Origin: Massilia sp. PAMC28688 | GTDB taxonomy: Bacteria; Pseudomonadota; Gammaproteobacteria; Burkholderiales; Burkholderiaceae_D | Direction of reading: 5' to 3' | DNA: 64,000 nt | Assembly: GCF_019443445.1 (NCBI RefSeq) | Contig: NZ_CP080378.1 | Span: 62,001-126,000 of the forward strand | Shown here: piece after piece, positions 9,121 to 20,975 of the stretch | How positions within the stretch are numbered: position 1 is the stretch's first letter | Layout: every line of letters starts with the position of its first letter | Position numbers and translations under genes: made by a program | Notes under the pieces: generated by a model | Database searches by the model: none | What the model saw: the letters and a program-made list of their open reading frames with translations, nothing else | What the model was told of the DNA's origin: nothing

Positions 9121-9318
9121 CTAGTTGATTGAGGGACGAACGCACTCGTGGCATACCGTCTTCACACTATAACTGACTCTAAATGCATCCGGGCGTTGCG
9201 TCAAATTGGCTTTGTCGAAAATAGCCTCAAAATTTGCACTCACAGTATTCCCTTTATTGCTGAGATTTCTAAGTTTATTTTCAAGTCGTTTGTACGCTCC
9301 GCCGTTGAGATTTGGCAC
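9121..9318 (-). pseudogene. C-terminal tail of a polymorphic toxin (fragment)
   Basis: This 65-residue frame (GGAYKRLENKLRNLSNKG, ending CHECVRPSIN) has the look of the extreme C-terminus of an Rhs or PAAR/VgrG-delivered toxin and lies directly before the immunity-like gene. It opens at a GTG with an in-frame TGA just upstream, created where it abuts the 34-bp tandem repeat, so the delivery part of the toxin is missing. No catalytic motif can be named. Call based mainly on context. Confidence 0.45.
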
Positions 9319-9320
9319 GG

Positions 9321-9419
9321 TTCATCGGGGTCGGTGCCGACATCTCGACACCGATTCATCGGGGTCGGTGCCGACATCTCGACACCGATTCATCGGGGTC
9401 GGTGCCGACATCTCGACAC
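9321..9419. repeat. 34-bp tandem repeat, just under 3 copies
   Basis: Units begin TTCATCGGGGTCGGTGCCGA at 9321, 9355 and 9389, the last cut after about 31 bp. Copies are identical. Each contains TCGGTG and CACCGA 12 nt apart, able to form a small hairpin. The period is not a multiple of three and no spacer sequence is present, so it is neither coding nor CRISPR. Confidence 0.9.
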
Positions 9420-9507
9420 GAACTCAGCGCTACGCCCGAATGGCTTGCGATATGCGGACGAGTGGTTGTTCTATCGTGCAAGTTGCGTTAAGGAATTTTG
9501 ATTTTTG

Positions 9508-9621
9508 AAGCTCCCTCCGGGAGCTTGAGGGGAAAGGGGCGGAGAGCGGCGCCTCAGGCGCCCCGCCGCGAAGCGGCGGAAGATGGGCGATTCGGAGAGG
9601 GTTGCCCCGGCACGGGGCAAC
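9508..9621. repeat. Four consecutive tight stem-loops with 3-nt loops
   Basis: Perfect hairpins: AAGCTCCC/GGGAGCTT (9508-9526, loop TCC); GGCGCC/GGCGCC (9548-9562, loop TCA); CCGCCGC/GCGGCGG (9563-9579, loop GAA); GTTGCCCCG/CGGGGCAAC (9601-9621, loop GCA). A fifth, the tRNA terminator, follows at 9651. No gene is seen in 9420-9650. Confidence 0.85.
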
Positions 9622-9784
<163 letters not shown>

Positions 9785-9937
9785 GGTGATTCATTTGAAC
9801 TCTTGGCCAGCTGGTAGCTCAAGGGTGGTCTTCAAATTCTGTTCGCTTGCTGCTGCGAGGACAGAATTATAGCAAAGCCCCGCTAAAACGGAAGAGGAAA
9901 AAGCCAAAATCCCAAAAAATTTTTGCCGCCGCGAAAA

Positions 9938-11299
<1,362 letters not shown>

Positions 11300-11378
11300 T
11301 CAGGTATCCCCGAGGCCGCGCTCGCCTGCGCGCACTGCTGTTACTGCCCTGCTGTTACTGCGCTGCTGCTTGCTGCTC

Positions 11379-11579
11379 TTACAGGGCGGCCTTCTCGGCT
11401 GCCGTCAGGCGCTTGGCTTTCACTTCCACCGTCTGCACCGGCGCTTGATCGACCACGCTCACGTAGGCAGCCGGCGCGGCAATTTCAACCACCGGTACTT
11501 CGGCCGTGGCGTAGGCTGCAAAGGTCGACAGGAAGGCGGCTGCGACAAAGATGCCTTCGAGGTTTTTAGGTGCTTTCAT
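11379..11579 (-). CDS. Small exported protein of unknown function
   Basis: The 66-residue protein starts MKAPKNLEGIFVAAAFLSTF with a Sec-type signal peptide and probable cleavage after AAYATA. The short mature part is acidic to neutral, rich in Val and Ala, and ends EVKAKRLTAAEKAAL. A strong ribosome binding site (AAGGAGAGCATC before ATG) supports translation. I do not recognise the family. It lies between rarA and serS, with its own 130-nt leader. Confidence 0.65.
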   Translation of the reverse strand: MKAPKNLEGIFVAAAFLSTFAAYATAEVPVVEIAAPAAYVSVVDQAPVQTVEVKAKRLTAAEKAAL

Positions 11580-11713
11580 GATGCTCTCCTTGGGTTAAAG
11601 TCAGTTGGTATGGTTGAACTTTAACCCTCATCTCCCGCACCTTCCACCGGCTTGCGATGAAGCGCCGAAAACACGGGACAGGATGCAGAAAAGTGCGCAC
11701 GATGTGCGCTGCC

Positions 11714-13018
11714 TCAGCCTTTGCGCGCGTCGTCGTCCAGGCTGCGCAGCCAGGCCAGCTTTTCAGCGATCTTGGACTCGATCCCGCGCGGCACCGGCTC
11801 GTACCAGCGCGGCTCGGCCATCCCGTCCGGCAGGTAGGTCTCCCCGGCCGCGTAAGCGTTCGGCTCGTCATGGGCGTAGCGGTATTCGTGGCCGTAGCCG
11901 AGCTCCTTCATGAGCTTGGTCGGGGCGTTGCGCAGGTGGACCGGCACTTCGCGCGACTTGTCCTTCTTGACGAACGCGACAGCCCGGTTGTAGGCGTTGT
12001 AGCCGGCGTTGCTCTTGGCCGCCATGGCCAGGTAGATCACGGCTTGCCCCAGCGCCAGCTCGCCTTCCGGCGAACCCAGCCGCTCGTAGGTGGCGGCGGC
12101 ATCGTTGGCGATCTGGATTGCGCGCGGGTCGGCAATGCCGATGTCTTCCCAGGCCATGCGCACGATGCGCCGCAGCATGTATTGCGGATCGGCCCCGCCG
12201 TCGAGCATTCGGCACAGCCAGTACAGGGCCGCGTCCGGATGCGAGCCGCGCACCGATTTGTGCAGCGCCGAGATCTGGTCGTAGAAATTGTCGCCGCCCT
12301 TGTCGAAGCGGCGCGAGTTGAGCGTGAGCGCATTGTCGACAAACTCGCCCGTCACCCGCGTCACGCCCGAGGTGGCGGTCGAGGTCTTGGTTTGTTCGAG
12401 CAGGTTCAGAAAGCGGCGCGCGTCGCCGTCGGCATAGCCAATCAGGGTCGCCACGGCCACGTCATCAAACGTCAGGTGGCCCAGGCCATGCTCCTGCGCC
12501 CGCTGCAGCAGCTGCAGCATTTCGGCGTCGCTCAAGGCTTTGAGCACGTACACCTGGGCCCGCGACAACAAGGCGGAGTTCACTTCAAAGGACGGGTTTT
12601 CCGTGGTGGCGCCAATCAGCGTCACCAGGCCCGATTCCACAAACGGCAGCAGCGCATCCTGCTGCGACTTGTTGAAGCGGTGGATTTCGTCAATGAATAA
12701 AATCGTGTGCTTGCCGTTGGCCAGGTGGTGCTCGGCCTGCTCGATGGCGGCGCGGATATCTTTCACGCCCGACAGCACGGCCGACAGGGCAATGAACTCG
12801 CAGCCAAAGGCGTTGGCGGTCAGGCGCGCCAGCGTGGTCTTGCCCACGCCCGGCGGCCCCCACAAGATCATGGAGTGCGGCTTGCCGGACTTGAATACCA
12901 GCGCCAGCGGCTTGCCGTCGCCCAGCAGGTGGCTTTGCCCGATTACTTCGCCAATGGTTGCCGGCCGCAATGCTTCCGCCAGGGGCGGCGCAGGCTCGGT
13001 CTTGAATAAGTCGTCCAT
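11714..13018 (-). CDS. rarA: Replication-associated recombination protein A (AAA+ ATPase, RarA/MgsA)
   Basis: The 434-residue clamp-loader-like AAA+ protein acts at stalled replication forks. Visible are the N-terminal LAEALRP...IGQSHLLG, Walker A GPPGVGKTT, Walker B LFIDEIHRFNKSQQD, sensor 1 GATTENPSFEVN, and the C-terminal tetramerisation region (SDPDAALYWLCRML-like block and RIVRMAWEDIG). ATG 13018 (MDDLFKTEP) fits family starts; an ATG 15 nt upstream lacks support. Confidence 0.95.
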   Translation of the reverse strand: MDDLFKTEPAPPLAEALRPATIGEVIGQSHLLGDGKPLALVFKSGKPHSMILWGPPGVGKTTLARLTANAFGCEFIALSAVLSGVKDIRAAIEQAEHHLANGKHTILFIDEIHRFNKSQQDALLPFVESGLVTLIGATTENPSFEVNSALLSRAQVYVLKALSDAEMLQLLQRAQEHGLGHLTFDDVAVATLIGYADGDARRFLNLLEQTKTSTATSGVTRVTGEFVDNALTLNSRRFDKGGDNFYDQISALHKSVRGSHPDAALYWLCRMLDGGADPQYMLRRIVRMAWEDIGIADPRAIQIANDAAATYERLGSPEGELALGQAVIYLAMAAKSNAGYNAYNRAVAFVKKDKSREVPVHLRNAPTKLMKELGYGHEYRYAHDEPNAYAAGETYLPDGMAEPRWYEPVPRGIESKIAEKLAWLRSLDDDARKG

Positions 13019-13093
13019 GCACAGTCTTGTCAAAGTTGAATGCGTAGTCTAGCGCATGGATACGCACGCGGCGCGCGCACACGCAAGCGAAAC

Positions 13094-13801
13094 TCAGGAA
13101 CCCTTGGCCGCTTGTGCTTTCCCCTGCCGCTTCGCCTGCACCAGCACGCGCCCGTACATGGTGTCGGTGCGCTCGCCCGGCACCGATGGGTCGGTGGCAA
13201 ACTTGCAGGTCTGAATGTATTCCATGGCGGCCCTCGCCTGCAGCGCCTGGCCGTCCGCCGGCTCGGCCTTGACGGCATAAGGGGTTCCGGTTTCATTGAC
13301 GAGAAAGCGCACCAGCACGCCATCGGTGCCGCTGGGGTCGCGATTGAAGCCTTCAAAGCCGGCAAAACGGCCCGATGGCGCGCAGCTGCCTGCCACCAGC
13401 GCCGGGCGGATGGTGGCAGGCCCGGTCAGGGTCCAGACAAACTGGATGGGATAGGTGGCGGTGCGGCTGTGCTCGTCCAGCCCGGCCTTGAATTTGCACT
13501 TGACGAGGGATCGCATGGCGGCCTCGTCCAGCAAGCGCCAGCCGCTGCTGCGCGCCACGGTGGCGTCGGCTATGTTGCCGGCTTCATCAATCTGGAAGTT
13601 GAGCACGGTGACGCCGTCGACTTCGTAACGCCGCGCTTCGTTGGGCCACTGGGGCGTGGTGCAGGATGCGGGCGACTCCAGCAGGCCGGCCGGGAAGGCC
13701 TTGGCCAGGGTGCGATTGGTGCGCTTGGGAACGTCGGGCGCGGCCAGCCACACCACCAGTACTACCAGGGCCGCCCCGAGGGCGATATTTTTCTTGTTCA
13801 T
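13094..13801 (-). CDS. Exported protein with two TonB C-terminal-like domains
   Basis: The 235-residue protein has one N-terminal membrane anchor (ALGAALVVLVVWLAA) and two successive regions of TonB_C character. The first is at about 45-120 (YEVDGVTVLNFQIDEAGNIADATVARSSG), the second at about 150-225 (GTDGVLVRFLVNETGTPYAVKAEPADG). It lacks the long Pro-rich periplasmic spacer of true TonB. Paired cysteines (one per domain plus others) may form disulfides. It sits between lolA and rarA and reads with them. Its function is unknown; an envelope-associated role is the safe inference. Confidence 0.65.
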   Translation of the reverse strand: MNKKNIALGAALVVLVVWLAAPDVPKRTNRTLAKAFPAGLLESPASCTTPQWPNEARRYEVDGVTVLNFQIDEAGNIADATVARSSGWRLLDEAAMRSLVKCKFKAGLDEHSRTATYPIQFVWTLTGPATIRPALVAGSCAPSGRFAGFEGFNRDPSGTDGVLVRFLVNETGTPYAVKAEPADGQALQARAAMEYIQTCKFATDPSVPGERTDTMYGRVLVQAKRQGKAQAAKGS

Positions 13802-13816
13802 GCCCTGCCTGGCACC

Positions 13817-14449
13817 TTAATTCTTGAAGACGTCAGCGCCTTTTGGAACGACAAACTTGAATTGCTCCGCACCCAGGGCGGGATTTCTTTCAAACTTGGT
13901 GAAGGTGAGAATCGAGGTCTGGCCGAACGCATCGCGCAGTTCCATGGCAGCCGGCGCGCCATTTTTCATGCCAATGCTGATTTGCTGGAACTGGCTGTCC
14001 TTGGCCTTGGGGGTGGCATTGAGCCATTCCATGCCGCCGCGGGCGCCGGCATCGGTCAACGCGAAATTCTTTTCCAGGTCGTTGCTGCCAAACAGGATGG
14101 CGGCCGGCGAGGAACCCAGGGCATCGCCCAGTTTCTTGACCGTGACCTGGTTCAGGTCCTTGTCGTAAATATACAGCTGGTCACCGTCGGCCTGCAGCAG
14201 TTGCTCGTAGGGCTTTACATAGGTCCAGATGAACTTGCCGGGACGGGCAAAGACAAAGGTGCCGGTCGACGGCTGCACGGCCTTGCCGGTATTGCTTTTC
14301 TTGACCTGGTGCTGGGTGAACTCGCCACGCGCGGCCTTGGTGCCGGCAACGAAGGATTTGAACTGGTCCAGCGCCGCGGCCTGGACACTGCCTGCCATGG
14401 CCAGGCCCAGCGCCAGGGCGCCGATCGCGGTCTTGATAAGTGTATGCAT
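13817..14449 (-). CDS. lolA: Outer-membrane lipoprotein carrier protein LolA
   Basis: The 210-residue periplasmic chaperone carries lipoproteins from LolCDE to LolB. It has a signal peptide ([20 protein letters not shown], cleavage near VQA-AA), then LolA hallmarks: [45 protein letters not shown] and the C-terminal FTKFERNP strand. ATG 14449 is the only start giving a signal peptide. It follows ftsK by 88 nt, the standard betaproteobacterial order. Confidence 0.95.
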   Translation of the reverse strand: MHTLIKTAIGALALGLAMAGSVQAAALDQFKSFVAGTKAARGEFTQHQVKKSNTGKAVQPSTGTFVFARPGKFIWTYVKPYEQLLQADGDQLYIYDKDLNQVTVKKLGDALGSSPAAILFGSNDLEKNFALTDAGARGGMEWLNATPKAKDSQFQQISIGMKNGAPAAMELRDAFGQTSILTFTKFERNPALGAEQFKFVVPKGADVFKN

Positions 14450-14537
14450 TGTTACCTTTCTTGTTGGGTAGTGCGGCACGCTGCCTCTACCGCCTCTACC
14501 GTTAACGGCTGGGCGGGCAATCCGTGCACACGAAGGT

Positions 14538-16892
14538 TTATTCGGCGCTGGCGGCAGGCACCAGGATGTCGCGGTTGCCATTCGATTGCATGGCCGACAC
14601 AACACCGCTGTTTTCCATTTGCTCCAGCAAGCGGGCCGCGCGATTGTAGCCGATCCGCAGGTGACGTTGAACCAGGGAAATGGAAGCGCGGCGGTTCTTG
14701 AGCACCACCTGCACCGCCTGATCGTACATCGGGTCGGCCTCGCCGCCCGCTTCGCCGGCCGCACCGCCCTCGGCGCCACCCTCGCCTTCGAGCGTGCCAC
14801 CTTCCAGAATGCCGTCGATGTAATCAGGCTCCCCCGTGGTTTTCAGGTGCTTGACCACGCGGTGCACTTCGTCGTCGGACACAAAGGCGCCGTGCACCCG
14901 CACCGGCAGGCCAGTGCCTGGCGGCATGTACAGCATGTCGCCCATGCCCAGCAGCGCTTCCGCGCCCATCTGGTCCAAAATGGTGCGCGAGTCGATCTTG
15001 GACGATACCTGGAAGGCGATCCGGGTCGGGATGTTGGCCTTGATCAGGCCGGTAATCACGTCCACCGAGGGGCGCTGGGTGGCCAGGATCAGGTGCAGGC
15101 CGGCCGCGCGCGCCTTTTGGGCGATGCGGGCAATCAATTCTTCCACTTTCTTGCCAACCACCATCATCAGGTCGGCCAGCTCGTCAATGACGATGACGAT
15201 GGTCGGCAGCTTTTCCAGCGGTTCCGGCGAGTCCGGCGTCAGGCTGAACGGGTTGGGAATGTGTTCTTCGCGCTTGGCAGCTTCGGCGATCTTGGTGTTG
15301 TAGCCGGCCAGGTTACGCACGCCCAGCTTGCTCATGAGCTTGTAGCGCCGTTCCATTTCGTTCACGGCCCAGTTCAGGGCGTGGCCGGCCTGGCGCATGT
15401 CCGTCACCACCGGCGCCAGCAGGTGGGGAATGCCTTCGTACACCGACATTTCCAGCATCTTGGGGTCGATCAGGATCATGCGCACATCAGCCGGATCGGA
15501 CTTGTATAGCAGCGACAAGATGGTGGCGTTGATACCCACCGACTTGCCGGAACCGGTGGTACCGGCCACCAGCAGGTGGGGCATCTTGGCCAGGTCGGCA
15601 ATGACAGGTTTGCCGGCAATATCCTTGCCCAGCGCTACCGTCAACTGCGAAGGGCTGTCGTTGTAGAGCTTGGAGCCGACAATTTCGGTCAGGCGCACGA
15701 TCTGGCGCTTCGGGTTAGGCAGCTCCAGCGCCATATAGTTCTTGCCCGGGATGGTTTCCACCACGCGGATGGAGGTCAGCGACAGGGAACGGGCCAGGTC
15801 GCGCGCCAGGCCCACGATCTGGCTGCCCTTCACGCCCGTGGCTGGTTCGATTTCGTAGCGTGTGACCACCGGTCCCGGATAGGCTGCCACCACTTTCGCT
15901 TCCACGCCAAAGTCCGACAATTTCTTTTCGATCAGGCGGCTGGTGAATTCCAGCGTTTCCACGGACACCGTTTCCTGTACCGGCGGCGGCTCGTCGAGCA
16001 GCGACAGGGGCGGCAGGCTGGAGTCGCCCGGCAAGTCCTGGAACAGGGTAGTCTGCTTTTCCTTTTGCACCCGTTCTGATTTCACCACTTCCACCACCTG
16101 CGGTTCGATCCGGATCGGCGGGGCGGCCACGTGCTTTTCCACGTGCTTGGCGCGTTCGCTCACCACCACTTCATCACGCTTGACGGCAGCCACTTCGCCC
16201 TGCCTGCGGTCTTCGCGGTCCTGGTAGCGCAGGCGGAAGTAAGCAATGGCGTTTTCGATGGCGCCGCCAATGCGCTCGGCCACCGACATCCACGACACGT
16301 GGAAAAACAGGGAAAAACCCAGCCCGAACAAGGCCAGGAACAGCAAGGTGGCGCCGGTAAAGCCAAAGGCGTCGAGCGCCGTATTGCCCAGCAGCTTGCC
16401 CAGCACCCCGCCCGGCTCGCGCGGCAGCTGCACTTTGAGCGACCACATGCGCAGGTATTCAATGCCCACGCTGCCGATGAACATGATGGTAAAGCCGATC
16501 CAGCGGATCGTCGCTTCCTGCTCGTGCTCGGCATCCACTTCGGCCTGGGTGGTGAATTTCTGGTTCAGCGAACGGTAACCCTTCCACACCAGGCGCAGGA
16601 AACACACGCACCACCACCAGGCGGAAAACCCGAAGATGAACAGCATCAGGTCGGCCAGGTAGGCGCCCGCGCGGCCGCCAAGGTTGGTCACTTTGGCCAC
16701 TTCCACTTCGTGCGACCAGCCGGGATCGCCCTTGTAATAGCTCAGCAGGATCATCACGAAGTACAGGCACAGCACCGCCAGTGCGATCCAGCGCGCTTCC
16801 GACAGCAGTCGCACCACCCGGTTTGGCAGCGGCTGGCGAATGGTCTCCTTGCGGGTATAGGTCGAGGCTTGAGGTTGGGTATTCTTAGTCAT
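14538..16892 (-). CDS. ftsK: DNA translocase FtsK
   Basis: The 784-residue septal DNA pump clears chromosomes from the division plane and activates XerCD at dif. The N-terminal membrane domain has four or five helices (about 25-215), the linker is short (about 220-320), and the RecA-like motor carries Walker [12 protein letters not shown] and Walker [33 protein letters not shown] follows, and a C-terminal winged-helix gamma domain ([20 protein letters not shown]) reads KOPS sites. ATG 16892 (MTKNTQPQ) is chosen over an upstream start with an atypical N-terminus. Confidence 0.97.
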   Translation of the reverse strand: MTKNTQPQASTYTRKETIRQPLPNRVVRLLSEARWIALAVLCLYFVMILLSYYKGDPGWSHEVEVAKVTNLGGRAGAYLADLMLFIFGFSAWWWCVCFLRLVWKGYRSLNQKFTTQAEVDAEHEQEATIRWIGFTIMFIGSVGIEYLRMWSLKVQLPREPGGVLGKLLGNTALDAFGFTGATLLFLALFGLGFSLFFHVSWMSVAERIGGAIENAIAYFRLRYQDREDRRQGEVAAVKRDEVVVSERAKHVEKHVAAPPIRIEPQVVEVVKSERVQKEKQTTLFQDLPGDSSLPPLSLLDEPPPVQETVSVETLEFTSRLIEKKLSDFGVEAKVVAAYPGPVVTRYEIEPATGVKGSQIVGLARDLARSLSLTSIRVVETIPGKNYMALELPNPKRQIVRLTEIVGSKLYNDSPSQLTVALGKDIAGKPVIADLAKMPHLLVAGTTGSGKSVGINATILSLLYKSDPADVRMILIDPKMLEMSVYEGIPHLLAPVVTDMRQAGHALNWAVNEMERRYKLMSKLGVRNLAGYNTKIAEAAKREEHIPNPFSLTPDSPEPLEKLPTIVIVIDELADLMMVVGKKVEELIARIAQKARAAGLHLILATQRPSVDVITGLIKANIPTRIAFQVSSKIDSRTILDQMGAEALLGMGDMLYMPPGTGLPVRVHGAFVSDDEVHRVVKHLKTTGEPDYIDGILEGGTLEGEGGAEGGAAGEAGGEADPMYDQAVQVVLKNRRASISLVQRHLRIGYNRAARLLEQMENSGVVSAMQSNGNRDILVPAASAE

Positions 16893-16955
16893 TCTCGTGC
16901 TGCTTAAACTGCGATCCGCCCATTCTAAGCCATATGGCGCGCGACAGCCCATCAT

Positions 16956-16984
16956 TCATGCTCGGACGCATCATCGTCTATAAT
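16956..16984 (+). promoter_or_regulatory. Candidate sigma-70 promoter of trxB
   Basis: A perfect -10 box TATAAT (16979-16984) lies 88 nt before the trxB start in the ftsK/trxB divergent region. The -35 region 17 nt upstream (TCATGC) is weak. Called mainly on the -10 match. Confidence 0.4.
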
Positions 16985-16996
16985 CGCCATCTGTGA

Positions 16997-18028
<1,032 letters not shown>

Positions 18029-18035
18029 AGGCCTT

Positions 18036-18707
18036 ATGGCGGGAATGAAAGACTTTGGTGACCTGAAAGCCTTGCGCGAGTCGCTCAAGGAACAGGAACA
18101 GGCACGCGCCAACGAAAAAGCCGAGCGCGAGGAGCGCGAACGCGTGGCCCGCCAGGAAGCGGGCCTGTTTCGCAACGCGCTGGGCGACGTCAAGAAGCTG
18201 CCGGAATCAAACCGCTACGTTCCCAATGCCCCGCCCGGCATCAATGTCACCATCAAGCCCAAGCGCCTGCTGAGCCAGGCGGAAGACGATGCGGCCGTGC
18301 TGCGCGAGTCGCTCTCGGACCAGTTTGAAGTCGATCACCTGCTCGAAGACGATCCCAGCCTGTCATTCACCCGCGCCGGGGTGGGCTCGGACGTGGTGCG
18401 CAAGCTGCGCAAGGGTCACTGGCAAGTGCAGGATGAGCTTGACCTGCACGGCATGCGGCGCGATACGGCGCGCGACCAGCTCGGCAGCTTCCTGGCGCGT
18501 GCGGTGCAGCGCAAGCTGCGCTGCGTGTGCATCATTCATGGCAAGGGCCTGGGCTCGGCCGGCGGTGAACCGGTGCTGCGTTCCATGGTCCACAGCTGGC
18601 TGGAACAAAAACCCGATGTCATTGCCTTTTGCGCCGCCAATGTGGACGGACGCAGTCATGGCGCCGTGATAGTCCTCCTCAAAGCTGCGCTCGCCTTCAA
18701 GCAATAG
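18036..18707 (+). CDS. Smr/MutS2-domain protein
   Basis: The 223-residue protein has a charged N-terminal coiled coil (about 10-45, KEQEQARANEKAEREERE). The C-terminal Smr domain (about 130-220) carries the two signatures DELDLHGMRRDTARDQL and CVCIIHGKGLGS. Smr domains have nuclease or nucleic-acid-binding activity. The stand-alone form (YdaL/SmrA-like) is common beside trxB in this group. An ATG nine nt inside is a possible alternative start. Confidence 0.88.
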   Translation: MAGMKDFGDLKALRESLKEQEQARANEKAEREERERVARQEAGLFRNALGDVKKLPESNRYVPNAPPGINVTIKPKRLLSQAEDDAAVLRESLSDQFEVDHLLEDDPSLSFTRAGVGSDVVRKLRKGHWQVQDELDLHGMRRDTARDQLGSFLARAVQRKLRCVCIIHGKGLGSAGGEPVLRSMVHSWLEQKPDVIAFCAANVDGRSHGAVIVLLKAALAFKQ

Positions 18708-18780
18708 CGCGCGCGTCTTCGCACTTGTGCGTGTGGCATGTTAGGCTAATAACATTCGCCACAATGCACACGGTTTTCGC

Positions 18781-19386
18781 ATGTCTCTCATTAAGTTCAT
18801 TGAAATCCTGGCGATCCTGGTGGGTGCGTTTTCGGGCTTTATCGAAGCGCGCCGCAAGCGCATGGACCTGGTGGGCGTCTTTACCGTCGCTTTCATTACC
18901 GCCTTCGGTGGCGGCACCCTGCGCGACATCCTGCTCGACCGGCGCCCCCTGTTCTGGGTCATTCACCAGGAATACGCCATCCTGATCTTCATCCTGGCGC
19001 TCATTGCCGCGCCGGCCATCCGCACCCTGCGCCAGGTCGTGTCCGAGCGCATGATCGTCATTGCCGATGCCATCGGCCTGGGACTGTTCTCCATTGCCGG
19101 CGTGGCAGCGGCGCTGGACGCGAACATGCCCATCTTTATCGCCTCCATGATGGGCGTCATTACCGGTATCTTTGGGGGCGTGCTGCGCGATATCGTCTGC
19201 AATGAAGTGCCGATGGTATTCAGGGATGGCAAGCCATACGCCATTTGCGCCTTCATCGGCAGCTGGATGTTCCTGCTGATGAAGCGCTTTGGCGCCGAGC
19301 CGGAACTGGCCTTGTGGTCCAGCGCGGCCGTGATCACGGCCTTGCGGCTGGTTACGTGGAAATTCGATATGCGGATGGGGAAATAG
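18781..19386 (+). CDS. Trimeric intracellular cation (TRIC) channel family protein (UPF0126)
   Basis: The 201-residue integral membrane protein has about seven hydrophobic helices in two repeats. The paired family motifs are AFGGGTLRDILLDRRP (about 40-55) and GIFGGVLRDIVCNEVPMVFR (about 123-143). Bacterial TRIC homologues form trimeric K+-permeable channels. A related but degraded sequence is present near 22.7 kb. Confidence 0.88.
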   Translation: MSLIKFIEILAILVGAFSGFIEARRKRMDLVGVFTVAFITAFGGGTLRDILLDRRPLFWVIHQEYAILIFILALIAAPAIRTLRQVVSERMIVIADAIGLGLFSIAGVAAALDANMPIFIASMMGVITGIFGGVLRDIVCNEVPMVFRDGKPYAICAFIGSWMFLLMKRFGAEPELALWSSAAVITALRLVTWKFDMRMGK

Positions 19387-19410
19387 GCGCCCTCCCCCCG
19401 CCGCTTGCGC

Positions 19411-20958
19411 TTAGCGGGCGACCGCGCGCTGCTTCTGGATATATTCCCGGTGGTCGGGCGCCACGGCAATGGCGCGCTGCTGGAATCCTTCCATCGCCTG
19501 CAGGGCACGTGCGCTCGCCTCCGGGCTGATGTAGGGACTGAGATGGTTGCCCATCGCCGGCATGCGGTCCATCCCGGCCAGGATGTAGGTGTAGCTGGAG
19601 GCGCCGAACAGGCTGTTCTTTTCATCCAGGTCCGTCAGGCTTGGCAGCTTGAAAGTCCACAGGTCAAGCCGGTATGCCAGCGCGTCCGACACCTTCACAT
19701 TGTTGGTGTAGTCGCGCCAGAATTCGGTATCGTCGCGGTTGGAGGTGATGTAATGAAGCTGGATGAAGTCGCGCAGCTCTTCGTAGATCAATCCCATCTT
19801 GCGGTTGAAGCGCTGTGCCAGGTAGGGGCTGGCCGGGCCGGTGGCGATATGATCGGTAAACAGGGACAGCGCCACTTCCAGCAGATAGATGCCGGTGCTC
19901 TCGAGCGGCTCCAGAAAGCCTGCCGCCAGGCCCAGTGCCAGGCAATTTTTCGACCACATGTTGCGGCGGTGGCCAATCTGCATGCGCAGCTGGCGCGTGC
20001 TGGCCTGCTCGGCCAGCGGCCCCAGGTGCTGGCGCAGCACTTCCTCGGCCCGCTCGGCGCTGGTATGGCGCGACGAGTACACATAGCCGTTGCCGCGGCG
20101 GGTGAACAAGTCGATCTCCCACAGCCAGCCGGCTTCCTTGGCGCTGGCCGTGGTGTAGGGCCGCAGCGGTCCCTGCGCATCGGCGTAAGGCAGCTGGCAG
20201 GCCACGGCGCGGTCGCACAGGAGATATTCGCCCCAGTCCTGGAACGGCTCTTCCAGTGCGCCGCCGAGCAGCACGGCATTAAATCCCGAGCAGTCGATGA
20301 AGAAGTCGCCGCCTATCTCGCCGTGCGCCTGCGTCACCAGCGCTGTAATGGCGCCATCCGCGTCACGCTTGACCTGGCCCACCGTGTCGACAATATGGCG
20401 CACACCGCGCTCCACCGCGATCTTGCGCAGGAACTGGCCGAACCGCACCGCATCGAGGTGATAGGCGTAGGGCACCGGCGCTTCGTAAGGCGCGCTGTCG
20501 TAGGAACGGGGCGCCTTCATCTCATGGCACAGGGTTGACTGCAGCGATACGGCGTCGGCGAAGCGGCGCGGCGTGGCGCCCCGGTCACACAGGGAAGTCC
20601 AGTGGGTGGCCAGGCTGAAGCCTTCGATGGCTGGCGGATTTTCAAACATGTGGAAAAATTCGCCATACCGGGTCGGCACGCCGGGCGACTCGAGCCAGTC
20701 GCGAAACAGGATGCCATGCTTGAATGTGGCATCGGTCTCGTGCAGGAATTGCCACTCCGGGATGCCCAGTGTCTGCAGGATGTTGCGGATGCTCGGCACC
20801 GTCGCTTCACCCACGCCAATGATGCCGATATCTTCTGACTCGACCACGGTAATGGCGATCGGCGCCTCGCCCTGCGGGCTGCGCAGCACGCGGTTCAGGT
20901 AGCACGCGGCCATCCAGCCGGAAGTGCCGCCACCAAGAATGACGATTGATTTGATCAT
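19411..20958 (-). CDS. Flavin-dependent halogenase (tryptophan halogenase family)
   Basis: The 515-residue FADH2-dependent halogenase-like enzyme has the nucleotide-binding motif GGGTSGWMAA (residues 9-18). The catalytic lysine is K80 in ATFKHGILF and the C-terminal PLESTGIYLLE segment is present. The diagnostic WxWxIP element appears as WLWEID (about residue 272), with Asp for Pro, so substrate or mechanism may deviate from PrnA-type enzymes. It is the last gene of a minus-strand operon after a DUF6445-like gene (17 nt) and a PEP-CTERM gene. Halogenase family firm, substrate unknown. Confidence 0.88.
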   Translation of the reverse strand: MIKSIVILGGGTSGWMAACYLNRVLRSPQGEAPIAITVVESEDIGIIGVGEATVPSIRNILQTLGIPEWQFLHETDATFKHGILFRDWLESPGVPTRYGEFFHMFENPPAIEGFSLATHWTSLCDRGATPRRFADAVSLQSTLCHEMKAPRSYDSAPYEAPVPYAYHLDAVRFGQFLRKIAVERGVRHIVDTVGQVKRDADGAITALVTQAHGEIGGDFFIDCSGFNAVLLGGALEEPFQDWGEYLLCDRAVACQLPYADAQGPLRPYTTASAKEAGWLWEIDLFTRRGNGYVYSSRHTSAERAEEVLRQHLGPLAEQASTRQLRMQIGHRRNMWSKNCLALGLAAGFLEPLESTGIYLLEVALSLFTDHIATGPASPYLAQRFNRKMGLIYEELRDFIQLHYITSNRDDTEFWRDYTNNVKVSDALAYRLDLWTFKLPSLTDLDEKNSLFGASSYTYILAGMDRMPAMGNHLSPYISPEASARALQAMEGFQQRAIAVAPDHREYIQKQRAVAR

Positions 20959-20975
20959 GCTGCCGCTCCTGCCAC

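Noticed and set aside
9321..9419. Possible CRISPR array
   Set aside because: Units are directly adjacent with no spacers and no cas gene is near.
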